DNA from: Stachybotrys elegans
Taxonomy: Eukaryota; Ascomycota; Sordariomycetes; Hypocreales; Stachybotryaceae
DNA length: 64,000 nt
Reading direction: 5' to 3'
Assembly (NCBI GenBank): GCA_020746835.1
Contig: JAGPNK010000011.1
Span: 62,001-126,000, forward strand
Both the position numbers and the translations under genes were made by a program. The first letter of the stretch is position 1; every line of letters begins with the position of its first letter. The notes beneath the pieces are model-generated. The model did not search any database. It was not told where the DNA came from and worked only from the letters and a program-made list of their open reading frames with translations. This document shows, one piece after another, positions 34,042-44,330 of the stretch.

Positions 34042-34865
34042 GCTGATGGAAATAAGTCTAAATGATAAGAACAGAGTTATTGGGGTGCATTCTATTTTCT
34101 ATGAAACAGCCATATCGTTAGACTTTATACACAGCGCGGCGGATACGTCCTCAACGCGTGTGAACCCTCTCACTAGCCGTACATGCCAAAGGTTGCTCAG
34201 GATCGACGTGTGCTTCACCGACAATTAGGTGTCAAGGGCTATCCCTGCTTCCTGTCAGGCCTAGAATCACTGTGGCGGCATCAGACATGCTCATCATTCT
34301 CAACAATGATTGGTTGATTTTGTGTTCGCGCCCATACGGGTCCAATATGTTGGAGTTCAGCCAGCCACTCAAGTTCAGCTTGGACGGAATAGGATACGCC
34401 GTAAGACATTCAGACGGAAGCCAGCCATGTCTTGGTCTCGGCACGTTCGTCTCGGCGCATGATTACCTTGTGCGCTCAAACGATGCAGCTGGCAGTGGCT
34501 TGGCCGAGTCAGGCAGCCATGAAGCTCAGTTCTTTGCCAAAATTCAATGCGGAGGCGCCAGGGAAAGTTAGAACCGCACGCAGCCAGCCCCAGAAGCACT
34601 TCAGCTGACCGCAGTGCTTGTCACCTCTTGGCTGAGTGTCCTGTGTTCAAACTTCGAGTGTGTGGCGTTAATCTAGATGCCAGTAGAATCTTATTGCTTA
34701 CGAGCGGTCTGTGTCTCTGATTATGAGGGGTAGATATCCCAACGGAAATTGTTGGGGACAGGTTGTTGCCGATCAAGATAAATAGTCCGTCTCCTGGTGG
34801 TAAGAAAGTCTTCTTCGCCTCACCTCTTAGCATTCCAATCTTCACCCTTCTTGTTCTGTTCAGAC
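34042..34865. promoter_or_regulatory. Divergent promoter region of oxidase and 34866 gene
   Basis: The two start codons face away from each other across about 820 bp with no coding frame. GTAAGA at 34800 and TTCAG at 34859-34863 could bound a 64-nt 5' UTR intron directly before the ATG at 34866. Confidence 0.45.
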
Positions 34866-36092
34866 ATGTCTTTTAGTGCATCTAGCGGACTTCCTGGCCA
34901 TGCTGGAATTCATCTGGGCAAGGAATTCCATTATGGTGAGGTAGACTATTCTCCCGAGCCTTCAGATCCAACAGACGACGCACCCCTGGGAGTCCTGGAG
35001 CACTTCAAGGGAGCGTGGAAAGGCCCAGGCTTTAACACCATCTTCCGCCCAAACAATGCACCGACGCCCACCACGTTCCCCACGCCGGTCAACCCTGCTC
35101 CGCCTACACCGCCCAATGTCGCCGTCCTCGAGCTCAACCTTACCGAGGAGGAGCTGAGCTTTTCCAAGCCCCTTGGCAACGTTCCCAACCGCGGCCTCGA
35201 CAAGCAGCAGGACATCTTCATCAACGGTGTTTCGTACATCCAGGTCGTGAAGGATGTGACAAACACAGCCACGGGCAAGGCCGATGGGAACCCGATCGGC
35301 ATCCACACCGAGACAGGCTTTTTCCTAGCCGTGCCGGCGTCTACCAACAACCCGCAGGCAGGCAGCACGCTGGTCCGCATGGCTTCGATCCCGCACGGAA
35401 CGACCATCAATGCTCAAGGAACCCCTCAGGCCGACAAAGCCGGACCCCCGGACATCAGGTCTAGAGACATCACGCCATTTTTCATTAGTCAGCCCAACGA
35501 CTTGAAGCCCCAGCAGAGCCAGCAGGCCGATCTCGACAACCAGCCACGGCTGCCACAGGACCTCACCTTGTTCATCAAGGAGGGGACGATAACGCAAGAG
35601 ATCCTCAAGAATCCATCCACGCTCCTCCTAGACATCAACAAGCAGCTCAACATCACCAAGACCAACACCTTTGAGCTTACCACGCAGTCAGATCATCCAT
35701 TTCCGGGAGGTGGCGTCGCCAACATTGCCTTCCTCGTGGGCGGCGGCTCCGGTCCTAATGCCAACGCCGTCCAGATGGTGTCCACGTTCTGGGTCGAGAC
35801 CATCGAGTCCGAGATTACCGTCCCGAGCTTTAAAAGGGGCGCTGACCCGCTGCGTCTGAAGCCTAATTACAACGCGGCCGGAGCCCCCGGCACCGCTCCG
35901 CCTCCGCTGCCCACCTTCAAGGTGGCGCCCAACAAGACAATCACCAGCCCCGTCACGATCCCCGTGACCTATACGCAGATCCAGTATGAGCAGATTGTCC
36001 TCCTCAACTTCCACGGCCTGAGCTGGCCCCACCTATCTCTGGCCACGCTAGTGCCGGCTGAAGACATCGAGGTCAAGTTTCCGTCGTCCTGA
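34866..36092 (+). CDS. Heme-binding-like beta-barrel family protein (408 aa)
   Basis: The first ATG in frame, 34866 (MSFSASSGLPGHAG), was chosen. The coding sequence is one exon of 409 codons. Visible family motifs are GAWKGPGFNTIFRP near the N-terminus, VLELNLTEEELSF, VPNRGL, then LVRMASIPHGTTINAQGTPQ, and at the C-terminus TQIQYEQIVLLNF with GLSWPHLSLATLVP. I associate this pattern with proteins of bacteria and fungi annotated as heme-binding (nitrobindin/FABP-like beta-barrel); this is a recollection, not a search result. A low-complexity Pro/Thr-rich insertion sits at about residues 60-80. There is no signal peptide. The divergent arrangement with the flavin oxidase suggests co-regulation, and the pair may work on one substrate. 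No His ligand could be assigned with confidence. Confidence 0.85.
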   Translation: MSFSASSGLPGHAGIHLGKEFHYGEVDYSPEPSDPTDDAPLGVLEHFKGAWKGPGFNTIFRPNNAPTPTTFPTPVNPAPPTPPNVAVLELNLTEEELSFSKPLGNVPNRGLDKQQDIFINGVSYIQVVKDVTNTATGKADGNPIGIHTETGFFLAVPASTNNPQAGSTLVRMASIPHGTTINAQGTPQADKAGPPDIRSRDITPFFISQPNDLKPQQSQQADLDNQPRLPQDLTLFIKEGTITQEILKNPSTLLLDINKQLNITKTNTFELTTQSDHPFPGGGVANIAFLVGGGSGPNANAVQMVSTFWVETIESEITVPSFKRGADPLRLKPNYNAAGAPGTAPPPLPTFKVAPNKTITSPVTIPVTYTQIQYEQIVLLNFHGLSWPHLSLATLVPAEDIEVKFPSS

Positions 36093-36229
36093 GCATAGGT
36101 CATGTTGGGCAGATATAAGAGGGTCAGAACCGGAAGTGTTGTGATAGCTAGCATGGTAATATGCAAAGTATGAGATACCTTAGCGGTGCAGCAGGATGCT
36201 GAAATGGGGACAGGGCACGTGCCGGCATG

Positions 36230-36288
36230 CAGACCAGCGGCTTCGGGAGGCCCTCTAACGATGAAACGGCTCAAATCTATAGACAAAA
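36230..36288 (+). repeat. Dispersed short repeat, copy 3
   Basis: Core CAGACCAGCGGCTTCGGGAG followed by GCCCTCTAACGATGA and a TCTATAGACA block. It lies about 140 bp after the stop of the 34866 gene. Confidence 0.55.
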
Positions 36289-36289
36289 T

Positions 36290-36745
36290 TGGTTAAGATA
36301 CGCTCGATTGAGAAAGCTTGCAGCTGCGGCGTTGAGGCCCGCATATTATTCCCTCATGCTCGTATCAGTCCAACATTCCCATCTAGTCAGAGCAACAGTC
36401 GATATAACGAGGTCGGGTAACTTTGTGCGATTCCTGCAGCGTAAACCTTGCTTGACCTTATAGATGTAGGCGCAGGACCTCTGACTGAGCCAGGGTAAGG
36501 TTGCAATAGAGATCAGTGCTGAGTTCCTACTGTGTTCGATATGATCCAGACGACCCAGGTTTTGTGCCTCAACTGTGACCAGTTCGGGAGGTTCTGGCCA
36601 AGCTTCTGACAGCGCTAGGTGGTAGCATTACCATTATCAAGGTCAATGACCTTCGATTTAAAGAAAGACCCAGTCGTCGAGTTGTCACAATGGATGGTTA
36701 ATTTCCTTGGCATTGTGTGGCTTGGCGTGACTAGACGAGTCTTTC
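36290..36745. other. Interval between repeat copy 3 and NLR piece D
   Basis: No gene seen; may hold further decayed NLR sequence too diverged to align by eye. Confidence 0.3.
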
Positions 36746-36749
36746 ATGG

Positions 36750-38040
36750 TGTCGGACCAACGTATTTATTCATCGCAAAGCCTGACCTTGGTGTTTAACA
36801 CTTGGAAAAAAGTTTTCCACCCTTTGATTCGATTTACACTGCCAATAAGTTTCTTTGACCCTGCGTCTTAAAGAACGAGTAATCTCGCTTCTATCCTCGC
36901 AGATCTGGGTATCTTGTTTTAGAGTTCAACCCCCGAATGTGTGTTTAGTGTCTTAAGCTTCTGGGGATTGTGCAGCCAGCCCTGCGGACAATTGATTATG
37001 CTGCTTACTGTGAGAAGGGTTCCCGCGTTTGGTGTACCAGAGCAGACGCGGGTCGTTGAGCCGATTCGTGCATGCCGCGTCTTCAGAACCGAAAGGCCTA
37101 GATTCTCCAGATCAATAGAGACAGACGGGAATTTGGAATTACCCTAATACCGCGACTGTGCCCAATCATTATGAGAGGACGGTTTACCTCCTGCTCTCCC
37201 ATAAAGGAGAATGAGATAGGAACAGTTTCATACCTGCGTTTTGATGGCCTTATTTCAGTTGATAGTCGGTTGCGATGTTGGAACCCTTATACAGTTTTGT
37301 ATTCGACACGTGCAGTTGGATTTCTATTTGAATGGTATCACGCATGAAGCTATTCTCATGTCTCATCTTCGTGCCCATTCAGTCCCTGCACGAAATAATG
37401 CTGCGTAATGTATCAAAGGTTGGATGCCTAAAGCCTGAGTCAACTCTACTAAGATATCGATCGTTTCTTGTGTGGAGGACTCGGGTGACCGGACAGCCCC
37501 AGCCCTTCCCACTTATTCTATTTTGGCCATTGACACGCCTGGATTATATCATTCAAAACAGCTCACGGTTCTGCTTCTATCTTTGTTGGAAACAGGTCCA
37601 TGGTTGTTTCTCTCCGTTTCATTGCGTGCAAAGGACAATATCGCAAGAGAAGACCATAACCCAGCCTCATGTATTCTCGCAATATTGACTGCTTCTACCC
37701 GCTGACATTAACGGGTTATAGTCATGGTGATTACATCACGTGGCCAGAGAATCGGATGCCTAGCCACCATGATAGGATGCCCAAGGGGCTGCAGCACCTA
37801 TGGCTCAAGAAGCATAGTGAGTCCAGACTCCGCTTCCTCTCTTCAAGCTACGGCTCATGGTCTTGAATATGTGAATCGATATACCGAACCAAGGCCGTTG
37901 CAAAGTTGATACCAATGCCTTACAGCCTAGCGGACTGATCTCAACCTGAAACCTCCTTGACCTTTGCTACTCTGATTTATTGTCACCGGTCCTGTGTCCT
38001 CGGTTACAGTCTGGCTTGCGGCGTTGTGTTTACAGACGGT
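36750..38040 (-). pseudogene. NLR second copy, piece D (hydrolase part)
   Basis: Aligns by eye with copy A from about 17.96 to 19.28 kb. Shared landmarks include TTAAAGAACGAGTAA-type and AGATCTGGGTATCTTG-type blocks, CTGTGCCCAATCATTATGAG, TGTATTCTC and CTGATCTCAACCTGAAACCT. On the minus strand the hydrolase elbow reads LIMIGHS before the frame is lost. Many small insertions and deletions separate it from copy A. It holds the alpha/beta-hydrolase N-terminal region and nothing of the NB-ARC domain. Confidence 0.7.
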
Positions 38041-39868
38041 GCTGTTAGCATCTGAATCCACGCCCAGAAACAAGGCGAGCAGGAACATGTATCGCTTCAG
38101 ATTCGCTCTGCTGATGGGAAGCACAGTGTACTGCCTGGTCTGTCTGACCTGGACAGCACCACTACAATGGTCCTGCGTACTAATGAAATGGCTGAGCTGA
38201 GGGATTCTTTGGGGCGAACTCCGATACTATCGAATCCTGGTTGGTGGGACAATCCGCTGCAGAGATTGATACCCAAAGATAATCAGGCCTTATAAATTAG
38301 GTAGTTTGAACAAGACTTGTGGTGCATACTCTCATCTACTAGTACACTTCTTCTGTAATCTTGGTGAATATTGGACTACCCAGCTAAAAAGAAAACGATG
38401 AGGCGGCAGCGGGAGAACCACGTATAACCGATGCTACTCGTTATATATGTGTATCTGAAATTTTATGTTCTCTATACAACCACCACAACTTTGGGATCTG
38501 AGATGTTGTCAGCTTCAATGAACCTCTCCGATACAGGCATCCTACGTGTAGGCTTTGCTGTGCGCAGCAGCTTGTATCGCGCTCGTACGGTCTGAGTCCC
38601 CGCATAGTCCTCTTTAGACAGAACGGGCACAAATTTCTGGTGCAAAGCCATTGTGTGGCTGATGGACACAGTATCTCGGTGGTTTCAACTGACACTGGTT
38701 CGACTAGGGCTTCACGAATAGCTTTGAGAATAGTTGCTAGGGATATGATTTATGATGTTCCAGGACTGCTGGGCTATGGTCTGGCGTCGAACAGGCGTTT
38801 ATTTTCACAACCTTGAGGAGATAGTTATGAGGATCTACTTGGAATTCAACGAGGCTATGCACGAGGAGGCAGGGCTTAGATACTACTAGATCAATATAGC
38901 CTGGATAACAAGCTGACAGACAGTTGTCAACATAACAATCCAAGTGAAAAGATACACATCGCAGCAAGGAAAGGGATAAGCTCAAATAAAAAGATTTTTA
39001 AACGTATATATATTGTGAGGATTTTCTTTGTTTGAATCGCCGTCACTGTTGCCGCCCACATTATACACAATGTTGGTCGAGGCTTAGCCAGTGGTGCTAC
39101 ATGGTGCCTGCGAACGATTCAAATAGTTCGAGTACCCGTCATTGGCCTCCTACACGGGATGCGCATGATACAACCAATCATCTAGGCTCATAACCACTCG
39201 CCATGGCGTTGCTTCCAATGCATTGCTCTCCGCTAGCCCCAAGAGAAACAATATCACAATAGCATATAAGACATGCAAGTCCGCGTCCAATGGGAGGCTG
39301 GATCTAACCCTGCTCGACGTGGGCCGTAGGATACCTGTGACAAAGAAGCCTGCGTGCAAGCGCTGCATTACAATTACAACCCAGCCTAGGTCCCTTCAAG
39401 TCCGCATATAGTCTACTGCGTGAGAACCAGCAACACGAGTTTCTCCCGACCCGTGCCCAAAGACGGTGGCCCACCAGCATGGCAACTACTTGATAATTCC
39501 AACCTCTCCACCAAAGTACTATCGAAATCTAGCAAGGCATCGTCTTACCCTACAAGCAAAACCAGGGTGCCTTGACGCTATGCTTCCGAGATTGGGAGCT
39601 CGGCGCGATCAATAAGGACGGACATGATCCAGTTCTAACGTACTGCGCTTCGGATCGATCGAAGCATTGTCGAACGGTCCAGCCCGATTAAATTACTCTA
39701 CCTATCATGACTGCCTTGTAGTGTCACGACATGGCTACTGTCCTTTGCAAGGAGTGATTAATGTGACGTAGACTATAGTAAGAAACAGAAGAATTCATCG
39801 TACGCGCCCGTATCTCGACAAACTTGTAAGCTGCATGCATAAACAACGGGTCATGCAAGTACAAGAGT
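38041..39868. other. AT-rich interval, no gene recognised
   Basis: Short open frames only on both strands. The end nearest 39868 is the 3' flank of the NACHT NLR gene. Confidence 0.4.
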
Positions 39869-42800
39869 CTAGAGTCTACTCTGGCAGAATCCAACCACGA
39901 CGGCCAACACGATGCCTGTAAAATGATCAATTTTCATACAGTAACTGGTTAAAGTGTACTTACCAAACAGGAAAAGAGCAAATTGCCTTTCCTGAAGCAC
40001 TTCAACCCAATTCCAGAAACGCTTTGAGCTTTGAACTCGCTCCTCTACCACTCCTTGCTCTTTTCTGGATGATTCCCCTGCTTGGAATGAAGTTTGAGGC
40101 TCACCCATTACTTTTCCCAGTGGTTCTTGAGGCTCAAGTTTTGTGTCAATCAACTTGAGTAGGGTCTGTGTGTTGTCCAATCTCCAAAACAGGACCAGGT
40201 CTCTGAGCGTAACGCGCCCAGCATTACGATCGATGAATTCAAAAGTCTTCTTGGGAATCCCTGCCGTATACAGAAATTTCTGCCCCTCTCTTCCGATGGT
40301 TACTTGACAGTCGTTAAGGTATCCGTAGCCACGAGAATGTTTAATACGTTCCAAAGACAATTCTTTAGACCGAGCTTCGTCAGGAACCCAAATCCATAGG
40401 TGAGGGTCTGCTCCAAGCCTTAGGAATTTTTCGACAAGCTCACCGAAGCTATGGTGATATTCTCTACCAAACCTAGAACCGATTTCGTGTTCCGGGATGT
40501 ACTGAAATACTGACCTGACAATAAAGGTCTGCCAGAAGGTCAGTTCCACACTCGTATCGAGTTTTGGAATCAGATGGTCCGTATGTAGCACGCTCTGAGA
40601 TAGGACTCCTTCCTCTAGAAATAAGTCCAGAAGCCGGAAGCAGCCGAGATTGCTTTCAGCTACCGCGCCATACTCAACCCAGCCGAAAAGCAAAGACTTT
40701 TTCCTGTCAGTGTCGATTATTGTCGGATCGTGCGCTACTTTCCAAGCGACGAATTCATAATCGCCGAGATATGCCGAGATGTGAAGAGGTGATGCGACTG
40801 AAACTGAACCTAGCCCCCGCGCATATCGGCCCCAGTGTCCTCCCAAAATGTTGGCACGAGCGATGGTTGGATCCATTGCGTCTCCGTACTTAAACTCAAG
40901 AGTGGAGTGAAGAAACTCAAGAAAGTCTCGGTAGTGATACGGTGGGCGATCAGCCTTGCTCTGGTGGAGCATGCGAATAATCAAGTAGACAAAACCCTGT
41001 GGGTCTATCCCGTGAGCGGTCCGCACTTCCGCCAGGAACAATTGGGCAATGGCTTCTTCAGGACTGAACATTCGCAGCGAATCCATGTCCTGTCTAGTCT
41101 CTTCCTTTTCGAGAAACTCTGGGACCGACCGATGAGTAAACACAACTTTGGGTTTTATTCTACTCTCCCTTACTTCAAGCAGGCCTTTGGAGCAACCATT
41201 GAGCCTTTGCCGCGCGATATCGCGACGTCTGATTACGGAAGGCTCGTTCGCACCGAATGACGGTTTCATAGCAAACTCCGGGTCGGCTTCGTAATTGTCC
41301 AGAAAAAAATACCAGTCAAGCGGAAGGTTGAAGCCGTGAGTCGTCGACCCTAGGACTACGGCGAATGTCCGATGAGCCTTTGCACGCATCGACTTACCGA
41401 GCGACCGAAGAAGATATTCGAAGAGGTCCTCCAACTCGTCGGGAAGTACCTCAAGTTCTCGCTCTAGCGTAGCCAGTGGGTAGTTATTCCCTAGCTGTTC
41501 ACGAAGTGACTTGACCACTAAGGCGACCCAAAGGAAGATGCCGCTTGCCTTGTAGACGACCGAGATCACGAGGGATTCAATGTCCGCTTCGGCCCCTTTC
41601 CCGACATCAGAGAGTCTACCACGGACATAACGTTCCATGTCACCCCTCGTGAGATCTTGAAGACAAAGCCTTGTGTTGAAGGATCTCAGAAAGACGTTAA
41701 TTTCTCTGCTGGAGACACAGAGTTTCACGTCTTCCGGGGCAGCCTCAGTCCAACGAGTAAGAATGTCGACCATGTCTTTATAGTCTTGTTGGCGCGTTTC
41801 TTCGTATTCGTCAAGGCCGTCAATGAAGAAGCAGAAACAATGTTTCGCGTACAGGTTCCGAAGTTCGATGAGATGAGAGAACGCCGCCTGCATGTCGGCG
41901 TTACTCATATGGATTTGCATTTGTGATTGCCCTGGCATAGATTTTACTAGCGCCCATTGGCGAGGTAGTACCGAAGGTATAAGCTCCGGATGGGCCGTGA
42001 GTATCTCATGAAGGAGAGACCGATAAAGGCCACCTAAAGATCTCTGTAGCGGCGAGCCATGTCTCCAGAAAAAGAAACTCGCGAATACCATTTCCCTATC
42101 TCCTTTTAACTGGTTAGTATTTTTCTTTATAAGTGAATATCACATACCGGCCCATTTCCGTAACTCAGCTTTGGTTCGTTCGTGATTGCAGAGGAATTTC
42201 ATGAGGGTTGACTTTCCCGACCCCATTTTCCCCGAAATGTGAAAGATTCCCTTCCCAGAAGAAAGCCAATGTATGAATGATTCGTCATCTTTCTTAGGCG
42301 TGTGTTCAAAAATCCACTGAAAGGTTTTTCCATAAGCCTCATTTACCGCCTCGAACCTTCCATGCATATCACTAAACGACAGATTGTCCAAAATGCACTG
42401 TCGTGCTCTCATCTCGCAAGCCTCTTCTGAAAGATGGAGAGCATCGCGGAGTCGCTTTTCGACTTCTGGACTGATAGAGGTCACAGTGACCCCTCGGCTG
42501 AGTTGGTTGTTGAGATCGCTTTGCAGCGCGAGGACGAGGGCCGATTTGTGCCGTTCCATGGCCACCAGCCACTCCTTGACTTTATCCTTTTCAAAGTGCC
42601 ACAGCAGCTTTCTCATCCCCTTCTTCCCAGCGACCGCGAGCATATCATTGAGGACGGCTCTCAGCTGCGCGATGGGACCATCCTTCGTATTGTACAGTGT
42701 CTGCATCGTGGGAATCCATTTTGGGGCTCCTCCATGATCCTTGGCGTCGAGGCCTTTGACAAGCTCGTCAAGAGCGACGAGGATGACTCGGACCGATTTC

Positions 42801-42925
42801 ACTTCGATTCTCAACTGGCTAAAGTCTCCGTCGGCGTCCTTGACATCCTGGATGTAGTCGTACACCTTCTTGGAGGTCTCGATGAGGGCAATGATGCCAG
42901 CGGCTAGGCCCACTGATTCGGCCAT
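39869..42925 (-). CDS. NACHT-domain NLR (STAND ATPase), intact
   Basis: A 986-aa intracellular signal-transduction ATPase. Start at 42925 (MAESVGLAAG) gives the usual N-terminal helical domain of fungal STAND proteins (about 1-150, Helo-like/Fungal_N type). Exons 42148-42925, 39964-42099 and 39869-39915 join in frame across two 48-nt introns, the first with a CTAAC branch site. Walker A is GKMGSGKST (232-240). The join gives KWADREMVFASFFFW, usual for this family. Walker B is FFIDGLDEYE (350-359), followed by KLCVSSRE (sensor-like). The region after about 600 has no clear ankyrin, WD40 or TPR pattern. The last exon makes a hydrophobic C-terminus (FALFLFGIVLAVVVGFC) that could be a membrane anchor; without that splice a hydrophilic tail is read instead. 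The frame is complete, unlike the NLR copies nearby. Likely role: non-self or heterokaryon recognition (family inference). Confidence 0.93.
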
Positions 42926-43800
42926 CGCCGAGAACACGGATCTTACCTGGCGATGAGAATGTGTGAAAGTGTTGCAGGATAAGGATTGTGCTTGGGTGAG
43001 AGTGTCTCCATTCAGTCGAGCGCTGAGTGTTGATAAATCTCCGGCTACCCCGCACCTGTCCAACCACGGAGCCCCATTGGGTAGCACATGCGAGCTATTT
43101 GCGGCCTTTGGAGCCTAACGCATACCCGTTGGGCTAAGGTGGCGCCCACGCGGCCCAACTAGAAAAGCGACGTTTTAAGAAAGCCCCCTTTTCTTAGTTC
43201 CTACCCTAGACCAACGGGGAGGAGGGAAAAGAGAATGAGCCGATTTCGCCTGTTCCAGGAGCTTGGCTACGATAGCGAAGGCGATGACATGTCGAGAACT
43301 CGTTGAGCTACCAGCCTCGAAGTAGACTAATATTGAAGCACAACCCGAAATTAGTTTACGATGCATCAGTTATGAGAAACTAAGAGAGGCTTTGGAATAG
43401 CACAGCACAGCAATGAGGCCGTTACTGTGTACTCCGTCACGGATGCCTTCCGCTCACCTGGGCTGATGCAGACGGTTCTTCACTTACTTACAGAAGCCAC
43501 CCTTGATTGACAACTCACGTCTATCCTTTAAATATTATCGCTTTTCATCTTTCAACATACGGCTTCTCGTCTTTGAAGTCCTCTGGCAGCTCGGCCGAAA
43601 CCCCACAAGCCACTATCACTGCAGCAAACGAGGGTCAGCCCAGGAACGTCTTGACCGCGATATAAAGGCGTCGTCATTACAAGTCCAATACCCTCAACGG
43701 CACGTCCAGATCACTTCCCAAAGGATGCGGCCCTCAAAAATCTGGCAGCACGTACACCAATGGTATCCTGACAACTCGTGGCATGGCTGCTATTCGACAC
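42926..43800. other. Upstream region of the NACHT NLR gene
   Basis: Contains the minus-strand promoter. In-frame codons continue upstream of the chosen ATG, but the sequence there is not domain-like. A GC-rich block at about 43085-43165 has tRNA-like features but fails the tRNA test (see rejected list). Nothing else was recognised. Confidence 0.35.
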
Positions 43801-44330
43801 TGCCATCAAGCTCGCCAATAACCTTGACGATGAATACCTGCATTATGGGAAAGACGGCAGATCGGGTCCCCGTCCCCATTGACGGCAATATCAGCAACCC
43901 GCGCCGACTTGGAAGCCCAAGAAAACCAAGACAGACAGTGTGGGCACACCTGTATCGTCGGAAACCCCGCGTTCTCGCAGCTTGTCCGCTTCATTAAAGA
44001 CTGCGGTCCGGACCCACTGGACACAGTACACCGACCAGATGTGGTCACCTCGACCAACCAATGAGGATCGATGCGCAAAGGGAGTCCACCAAGTACGCGG
44101 CAGCGAGTTACAGTGTGGGATAATAGAGGGTACGCCAAGCCGAGCACCGACGATATCTGGTCTTGCGATGCCCGTTCCATATCTAGGAAGCAACAATGGC
44201 TTCATTGTGGTGTTGTCGTGTCTTGCACTGCTTTGTGAGGACCACGCTGCTTCTTGTTGGTGGCGATAATAGCCTGAACTTGGAGCAGTACTACAAGAAT
44301 ACGTAGTTCCCATCCTATCATGGTGCAAGT
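43800..44330 (+). other. GC-richer block with overlapping open frames, unidentified
   Basis: Open frames overlap on both strands. The plus-strand segment DRQCGHTCIVGNPAFSQLV then RFIKDCGPDPLD is the most protein-like, but stops occur on both sides and no splice-compatible partners were found. Probably a decayed gene of unknown family. Confidence 0.25.

Noticed and set aside
42384..42907. Plus-strand frames of 117-157 codons
   Set aside because: Antisense shadow of the first NLR exon.
43085..43165. tRNA-like GC-rich block upstream of the NACHT NLR gene (minus strand has TTAGCCCAACGGG and a small TAGC/GCTA stem)
   Set aside because: An A-box-like string is present, but there is no GGTTCGANNCC B box, no clean anticodon arm and no acceptor pairing of tRNA length.
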